Source: Cristatella mucedo (taxonomy: Eukaryota; Bryozoa; Phylactolaemata; Cristatellidae). From it: a stretch of DNA of 64,000 bases. This document shows positions 55,440 to 64,000 of the stretch, piece after piece (position 1 is the stretch's first letter; every line of letters starts with the position of its first letter). A program made the translations under genes and the position numbers. Below the pieces are notes generated by a model that had not been told where the DNA came from, made no database searches, and saw only the letters and a list, made by a program, of their open reading frames with translations. The DNA is taken from the NCBI GenBank assembly GCA_009760855.2, contig WPIO01000022.1, forward strand, positions 5,466,501 to 5,530,500, given 5' to 3'.

Positions 55440-56250
55440 GGCAAAAATTACTCCTCGGCCCCCCATCCCGCGGAGGCCCGACGTCCCTTTTCTGCGGCGG
55501 CTGCTGCTGCTAGGCTTCCGGTGAAGGTGCTTCTCGTCGGGGTGTGCGAGGGCGAGTCCAGAGGCAGCTGGGAAGTGGCACGCTTTCGGCTTCAAGATTC
55601 TAAGTGGTTTCTCGAGAGAAGAGAACCTACTAGTGTTTCTCGCATGCTGCTTAAAAGCATGCGCGGCGTGCACGCTCGAAGTCGGATTCGAGCAGCGCGA
55701 TCATTATTCTTTACAGGAGCGGCTGTACTGTCACAGTTGCGGAGGTCGCAGTCTGAGCTCCGTCTACGTAGGCGGAGCGCCTCGGGCGCGCTCTTGAAAT
55801 TGAGGCGCGCGTCTCTTTTTCGACGGGTTCCCGGGCGGTGGATTTCCAGAGACTAGCTTCCGATTTTTCCAAAGCGGGAAAGAATAATTTTTTCTAGAGG
55901 GAGCAGAGAGCCTTTACGGGCGGCACGGCGCCTCAATCTGCCTCTCCGGCATTTTTCTCCAGAGGGAGGCTGCCAGCATTCCAGTTTTGCGAAAGCAATT
56001 TGCCGCCCAGGCTTTCGCCTTCAGAGCGAAGCTTCTGCCCAGTAGTCGCAGTGGTCCCCTTTCTTGAGCGGTCTCTCAAAATACTCCCGGGCTGCCCTCT
56101 TTTTTCTGCAGATACTCGGACTTTCCCAGAATGGGGCACAAACATGTTTTCGCGGTAAGGCCTGCATCCATCCAAAAATGCTCCTATTTTCAAGTATTGA
56201 TATGGCAGGAACAGCCAAGAGGTCTCCCAGGTGGTGCACATTTGACGCAC
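55440..56250. other. GC-richer stretch of unknown nature
   Basis: Open frames exist on plus (55521-55856) and minus (55933-56286) but neither is bounded by clear splice sites or resembles a known family. Confidence 0.3.
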
Positions 56251-56254
56251 AAAT

Positions 56255-56480
56255 TCAAGCAAGTAAAAGCTGTAAAGGCAAGGCAAGTAAAAGGTGCGAG
56301 CAAGTAAAGTGACCTGTTATCCAGAGAATCTGAAATCGATTCGATGCTTGAATAGAGAGCCAGTGAAGCTCAGACAGAAGTGCTGTGCTGTGGCAGCTAC
56401 GCCTTTGATGACACACCTGAATTGTCATTTTTGGCAACACCATCTTTAGCAGATCACGTTCTAGGTCACAATTCATGTCC
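56255..56480 (-). mobile_element. LINE-B fragment
   Basis: Minus strand: SCHSTALLSELHWLSIQASN followed by RFQIL, the reverse-transcriptase C-terminal signature. Confidence 0.65.
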
Positions 56481-56789
56481 AGCTGAGAATGTTGTGCAGA
56501 ACAGCGGTAAGTGCATACTAGCGATTTTCTTTCAAGACGGGTAGCCGTGACTGAATGCAAGTCAAGAAAACTGCCATGGATCAGGTGCACAATGGAGCAC
56601 ATAAGACATATATCATTCATTTGCTTGCCCTCACCCGTGGCCAAGTGATGTGCAAGAGAGGACTGTGCTATGCGGCACCGACTTGGAAGTTACGACAGCA
56701 GAGCAGCAACAGACTGGTATTCTTGTCGACTAGGTATCTCTATCCTAAACTTCCAAAAGCCACCAACTCTAAATGTGTAGTAAGCTAAC

Positions 56790-56910
56790 GAGTTTTCTAT
56801 AGCACATTTGGAGACTAAACAGCTTTCGGTGCACATTCGGTAGCCAACAGCCTTCATCTCACACAAAAAGAAAAGTGAGAAGCCTGGGAGAGAAGGGGCC
56901 ATCGAGAAAG
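56790..56910 (-). mobile_element. LINE-A 3' tail fragment
   Basis: GTGCACATTCGGTAGCCAAC AGCCTTCATC matches the antisense tail at 46,900. Confidence 0.65.
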
Positions 56911-56929
56911 TTGGTTGCTTAAGAGCAGC

Positions 56930-58110
56930 AGCAGCAGCTTTAGATGGCAAGGACTGCTGTAATAGCAAAGTGTTAGCTTCTAGAAGCTCTGCATTGAACT
57001 TCCTGTCATGGCAGCAGCTGATCAATGCAACGTAGGAGCAGGACAGTGGAAATAGGGTCCAGTTCAGGCACGTGTCGATACGGTCTGATTACTGTGGGCA
57101 AGGTCACTGAGTATGGCGTGTTCCCATTTCCCCAGTGTGCTAGTATATCAGGAATATGTCGAGCCTACTGCTAGATAAATACTGTTTACAAATGTACAAA
57201 CTGGTCTTCGGCGGCCATCTCGTATGGGGCGGAAAGACCGAAAGGAGTCACAGGTGGCCGTGCATGTGCCCCCTCACCTGTGTGATGGAGTATGGGTGCG
57301 TGGTTGGGGGCTGGCAAGTAAAAATTTCTGGCCCAGTAAAAGTAATTAACAGGGTTCATTTCCACTGCAGATTACTGACTGTGAAGCCTAACAAATGACA
57401 TCCGATAGTTTAGATATATCCATTATCCATTAGATATAACCATTAGATATAGCCATGACATCCGATAGTTTAAATGTAGTAGCCAGACTGCTGTTTATTC
57501 ATTTTGACAATTTTATGACATTTGCTTCATCCAAGCGAGTACTTATCAAGGTACAGCGTACGGCCTGACGCTCACACTATTAATGAACAGTGCAAGAACT
57601 TGTAAGCAAGCACCTTGAAGATGTGACGATTCAATGCACCAGGCACACTGGCCACCAGTAGATTTACTTATATACAAGGCAGTCACAAGCACAACCATCG
57701 TTGGCAAGACGTCATCAGGAATCCTGCTCCTCTGTTGATCTGCTGCCTGCAGTTCCCCATCACTCACGAGGCAAAAAGGGAACTGCACGCCGCCCGGTAG
57801 CTGCATTGCACTTTTTGCACATTGATATACATTTCAAAAACATAAGTTGAGCAGCTAGTTAGAGGCTTTGATCGCAATACGCGACCTCTGGTGTGGAATA
57901 ATCCAATAGCAGTCGCCAGGCTTCATACAAATTGATTTCCTCCTAGAGGGATTCATGTAAATAATGCATGTACTTGTCGAGAAAAAAGTGAAATGTCCAG
58001 ATTTCGGCACAGTACCGGTTGGAAAGTTGAGCCACTTGTGCGTGGCATTCATTGGCATGATAGCAGCATGACACGTAGCAGAATGGCATTGGAGCCGCTT
58101 GGAGCTCAGA
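56930..58110. other. Unassigned stretch left of the 58-kb exon
   Basis: No convincing exon; the downstream exons of the 58-60 kb gene would be expected here or further left but were not recognised. Confidence 0.3.
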
Positions 58111-58120
58111 TGAGACTCAC

Positions 58121-60350
<2,230 letters not shown>

Positions 60351-61524
60351 CTGCGAAATATACAATGAGCCGCAAACCTTACACTCTGTGATGCTTCACA
60401 GCTAAACAGCACTGCCAAAATCTCTGCATAGACACGGGCATGCCCAGACGTACAGGCGGCCGCTGCACGTAAACCTGCGCCCTACCCCGCCCCGACGGTA
60501 ATGTAAGACCAGCATTGCTGCATGCAGTGGATGGGTTTCCACATGCGTGGAGTCAAATTTGCTCGCGCACGGTTTTCGGTACTATGTACAGTGATGTTCA
60601 AGCTCAAGACATTTTTCGGCTCACGGTGTACAACTACAGCCAAAAGGCACTGCTGCCTCAGTCACCGGGCACCGTGCAAAGCCTGCGAGATATCCTAGAT
60701 GCACCTAGTCCGTCGCCACACATATGTCGCCGACAGCACGAAGGTCTCCAAGCACCGTTCTACGGTGCGGGTAAACTCTCTGCTCCTGGCAAAGCGAGTA
60801 GCACCGCAACGCGGTCTCGCAGCTCACTTCTAGCCGGCTGAGACCGCCTCAAACGCACGCACCATCGCCACTGCTGCCAACACAGACAGACAGACAGAGA
60901 GACAGGCCTCGGGTCACTGACTACGAGAAGGGGCCAAGGGTCAGTCAGAGCCTTGAACCCGGTACCAAGCCGACACTCCTGCGACTGTAAGCAACTTTCA
61001 AATTCTTGAGGAGATTACCAAGGATTTCTTGTTCCCTCTCACCAGTTTTTGTTGTCTCAGACATCATAGCTCGAAGGGGTGCACGGCTGGAGGCAACCGC
61101 TGGTTAGTGGTGAGCAGTTTCGACGACCCGTGCGAGCACGAGGCCACCACCTCCACGCAGCCCGCAAGCACCAATGACACCAGCAGGGACCGAAAGCAAA
61201 TTTCTCCAGCTCGAATGCCGATTCGCTTCCGGTGGCACGCACTCTCCTCCTTGCATGCCGACTAGGCGGGCGAGCCGTTGCAGCTGAGGGGGGTAATGTC
61301 AGTATTGGCACGGATCGTTTCTCACATCTCACACTGCCAGATGGCCAATCGCAGGACTCGTGCAGGCACGAGCCATCGATCAGGCGATCTCACAACATGC
61401 ACACGCACAGTAACGATGGCACTCGTGGCGGCAGTAGCAGTGGCGGCAGCGACACGAACTCGCCCTCCTACGAACAATGCGTCACTGGCGAGCAATCGGC
61501 AGCAGCAGCAGCTTCTCGAGCACT

Positions 61525-61656
61525 TCAGAGTAGCAGGCCGAAGCGCTGCTGCTGCTCGCCAAGCTGCGCGTCATACTCTCTGGCAAAGACGAGCTCCTCG
61601 GGCGTTAGTTTCTCCACCTCTGACGAATTCAGTATATAGAACACGTTGTCCTCAAT
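61525..61656 (-). CDS. Unidentified terminal exon
   Basis: Acceptor CCACCTGCAG at 61657, then 43 codons in phase 0 (IEDNVFYILNSSEVEKL, TPEELVFAREYDAQLGEQQQ) to a TGA at 61525. No good donor occurs inside, so it looks like a last coding exon. Its upstream exons would lie to the right on the minus strand; none was recognised. It may belong to a gene ending just upstream of the 58-60 kb gene. Confidence 0.4.
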   Translation of the reverse strand: MEDNVFYILNSSEVEKLTPEELVFAREYDAQLGEQQQRFGLLL

Positions 61657-61974
61657 CTGCAGGTGGACGGCATAACATACGAGACAAGCCAACTAGCAAG
61701 CGTGACAGTCTCTTACGGGATAAACGACATGTCAACGAGTTCACCGTCGGTTTTAGGGTCGCAAGACAGCCACTGCCACAGCTCGCTTCGAGGCAGCAGC
61801 CGTGTTGGCAGGCGCCAAGCAGAGAGCCATGGCCATTTTTAAAAACATTAGAGCAGCAGCTGCGATATGCTGCAACGAACACGATGCACTATTCCTCGGC
61901 CGACTGGATGCCGGCCTTTTGTCAAGGAGGGGCAAATCCTTCATTTTAAACAGGCACGGTAGCAAGGACTAGGT

Positions 61975-62290
61975 CACCTCTTTATCCAGTCTGCCACGTA
62001 CCTTATGGAGACATGCAGGCATGGCTGGGAGCAAAGCCTGGAACTCACTGCCATGGTACATCACAACGTTCCCTGACATGACAATATTTAAAAATAAGCT
62101 TAAAATACACCTCTCTATTACAGCATTTGGTGCGTCTTTGTGATTCTTCCTTCGTGTGCATGTACCTGCTCATGCCTGCTGCTTGCGGATGTTTTGGTAA
62201 TGCTTTATATGCAGAATCTGTAAAGTGCCTAGGCAGAGAGATTCAGTTCCCTGAGGATTCTATACAAATGTATTATTATTATATGGTTGT
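61975..62290 (+). mobile_element. LINE-B 3' end
   Basis: SKAWNSLPWYITTFPDMTIF then KNKLKIHL coding, full 3' UTR and tail hairpin GTAAAGTGCCTAGGCAGAGA...GATTCTATACAAATG with ATTATTATTAT. Confidence 0.88.
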
Positions 62291-62699
62291 TCAGTGCAAG
62301 AACATGTGTGAGACGACCTTCAGGTCTGCTTTATTTCCCTTTTCTGATCAATGGCTAGCAAAACGTGTGACCCCAGCATGCAGAAGACTGAGAGCATAGC
62401 GACTTTGCTAAAAGTATTTGGCTAGTAAAAGTCCTTTACAAACAATGCTAGAGCCACATGAAGATCGCTCGTGTGCACGGAATGAGGGAATGAGCCGTGG
62501 CAGGTATATTCTGGCTAAGTACACTAGACCGGGCTCCGTGGCAACAGCCCCTGGCCACGCAGCCACCAGAACATGACATCGAGCCATGAAGACGTCTGCT
62601 AAAGATGGCTGCCACTTGGCCGATAGGTAGGTCAGATTGGCCGAACTAGGGCAGTCACTGAAATCCACTACGGTGGGCCAAAATTAGCTGCTGCAGCAA

Positions 62700-63062
62700 A
62701 TGGCGATGCGACGACTTGCGAAGGAGAATATTTTCCGACGAGCAGCCGTGCTGGCTGAGTGAACAGCAGTTAGTCCGCTTTGGGCTCAACGCCACACCCA
62801 CGGGACTCCTGAAGATTGATGGACACTTTATTGGAGAGACAAAGGAAAATTTCAATTGTTCGGTAGTAACAAACATTGAATGTGAGCAAGCCGAAGAAAA
62901 GATGGAGGCATAAAGAGATGACTGCCTGCAGCACACTGCAAAGTACAGCGGTAGCGGGATCACGGTTTGGGGCTCTTTTCCCTATATTGGAGCCCTGAAT
63001 AGTATTCCTAGCAAAATGAACCACAATGTTTATATCAACGCACTACAAACCATTGGCAATCC
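62700..63062 (+). mobile_element. Tc1-like transposase relic
   Basis: GKFQLFGSNKH, DDCLQHTAKYSGSGITVWGS then FPYIGALNSI and MNHNVYINALQ match the second and third segments of Tc1-type DDE transposases (the GGGSxxVWGCFS and Y...L blocks). Stops and frameshifts show it is dead; the N-terminal helix-turn-helix part is not recognisable and no inverted ends were found. Confidence 0.7.
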
Positions 63063-63389
63063 GTCAGCTACTAGCGACTGCTAGGCGACAGCTTTATTTA
63101 TCGGCAGGATATTGAGCCACTTGTCCGATGGTCATATTGCTGGCGTGACTAAATACTAATGGCCCCGACCGTATATCTGCCAAAATTTAAAAGTCGTACT
63201 GCTTCAATACCAGCAGCAGCCCCTCTAGCATCCTTCTGCCTCCCACGATTTTAAATTATGTACAATATTTTTTTTCACTCCTACAATCTAAAGTCACAGC
63301 AATCAGAGGCAGGTATTTGTGTTTCTGCACCGAACTGAGCAGCAGTTCTCACGTGAGAGGCAGCCATTCCAGATCGCTTCCATAAACTA

Positions 63390-63882
63390 TTAGCACTTGA
63401 AATATGCTGCAATACTGCCCCATCAGGCCAAGCATCGTACCACCCGCTTTTCGGAATCCAACGGTCTACAAATACTCCGTACAAACCTTGAATCCTTTGG
63501 AGACCGTGCATTTAGTTCGTATGCTCCCAAAGCCTGGAACCCCCCACCTGCATCAGAACATCCCCCGATCTGACAACATTTAAAAAGAATTTAAAAACAC
63601 CTATTTAGGACAGCATTTAGTGGGTCCCTGTGATTCGTCCTTCATGTGCTTATGCGTGCTGTCACTGTGCATGTTGCCACAAACCACATTTGCATGCTGA
63701 CCCTGTGCATGTCACTCCTAACCATGTTATTCATTTTGTTTGTTTGTCAAGCATGAATTTACTCACCATTCAATTGCATTTCCCTTTGCAGCAAATGTAA
63801 AGCGCCTAGAGAGAGATTGAGTTCTCTGAGGGCGCTTTATCAAGTGCATTATAATTATTATTATTATTATTATTAAGGCTTA
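63390..63882 (+). mobile_element. LINE-B 3' end with complete tail
   Basis: NPTVYKYSVQTLNPLETVHL, MLPKPGT, then the long 3' UTR, hairpin GTAAAGCGCCTAGAGAGAGA...GAGGGCGCTTTATCAAGTG and ATT repeats. Its tail equals the 25.05-kb antisense copy. Confidence 0.88.
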
Positions 63883-64000
63883 ATACAAGTGATTAGCAGT
63901 TGTAGCCATCACACCCCCAAAACAAAGCATGCACAGGACAGGCTCTGCATTGCTGCAAGAGTACAAGGCATAAAGCACGGCTGAGACCCGTATCGATTGC

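Overview
This window is nuclear DNA from an animal, most likely an invertebrate. Coding sequence is split into short exons with GT-AG (twice GC-AG) splice sites. The rest is introns and intergenic DNA filled with decayed CR1/L2-like LINE copies, tRNA-derived SINEs, DNA-transposon relics and long (GA)n or (CA)n microsatellites. I could not fix the phylum. No bacterial or organellar features were seen.

Layout. (1) 2.5-4.8 kb, minus: the first three coding exons of phosphoglucomutase-1, with the rest of the gene off the left edge. (2) 10.9-17.6 kb, plus: seven exons, all joined in phase, that I assign to M1AP (meiosis 1 associated protein); the first exon(s) and the C-terminus are not resolved. 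(3) 20.9-38.1 kb, minus: a TTC17-like TPR gene with at least 13 phase-consistent exons. It runs into four further cysteine-containing exons of unknown affiliation and ends at an AATAAA at 20,710-20,705. It converges tail to tail on M1AP. (4) 45.2-49.9 kb, plus: a complete three-exon gene of the FGFR1OP2/SIKE1 coiled-coil family (242 aa), with AATAAA at 50,538. (5) 58.1-61.7 kb, minus: two phase-matched exons, plus a separate terminal-looking exon, of genes I do not recognise.

Repeats dominate elsewhere. Two LINE families are recognisable by the C-terminus of reverse transcriptase; I call them LINE-A and LINE-B. LINE-B ends in a short hairpin followed by ATT repeats. SINE-A has a tRNA-like head and the same hairpin tail as LINE-B. 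SINE-B is tRNA-derived with its own tail. DNA transposons include a 181-bp element at 35.07 kb closely resembling SPIN (a hAT family known for horizontal transfer), a long-armed foldback element at 48.4-49.3 kb with two partial relatives, a pogo-like relic at 53.8-54.2 kb and a Tc1-like relic at 62.7-63.1 kb. A tandem array of about 160-bp units lies at 19.5-20.1 kb and a 570-bp purine-rich tract at 35.4-35.97 kb.

The genes do not form a pathway: sugar-phosphate metabolism (PGM1), meiotic recombination (M1AP), actin/cilium-linked TPR scaffold (TTC17) and a STRIPAK/TBK1-pathway-type coiled coil (FGFR1OP2/SIKE). Identifications are by reading translated exons against remembered families; no database search was possible.
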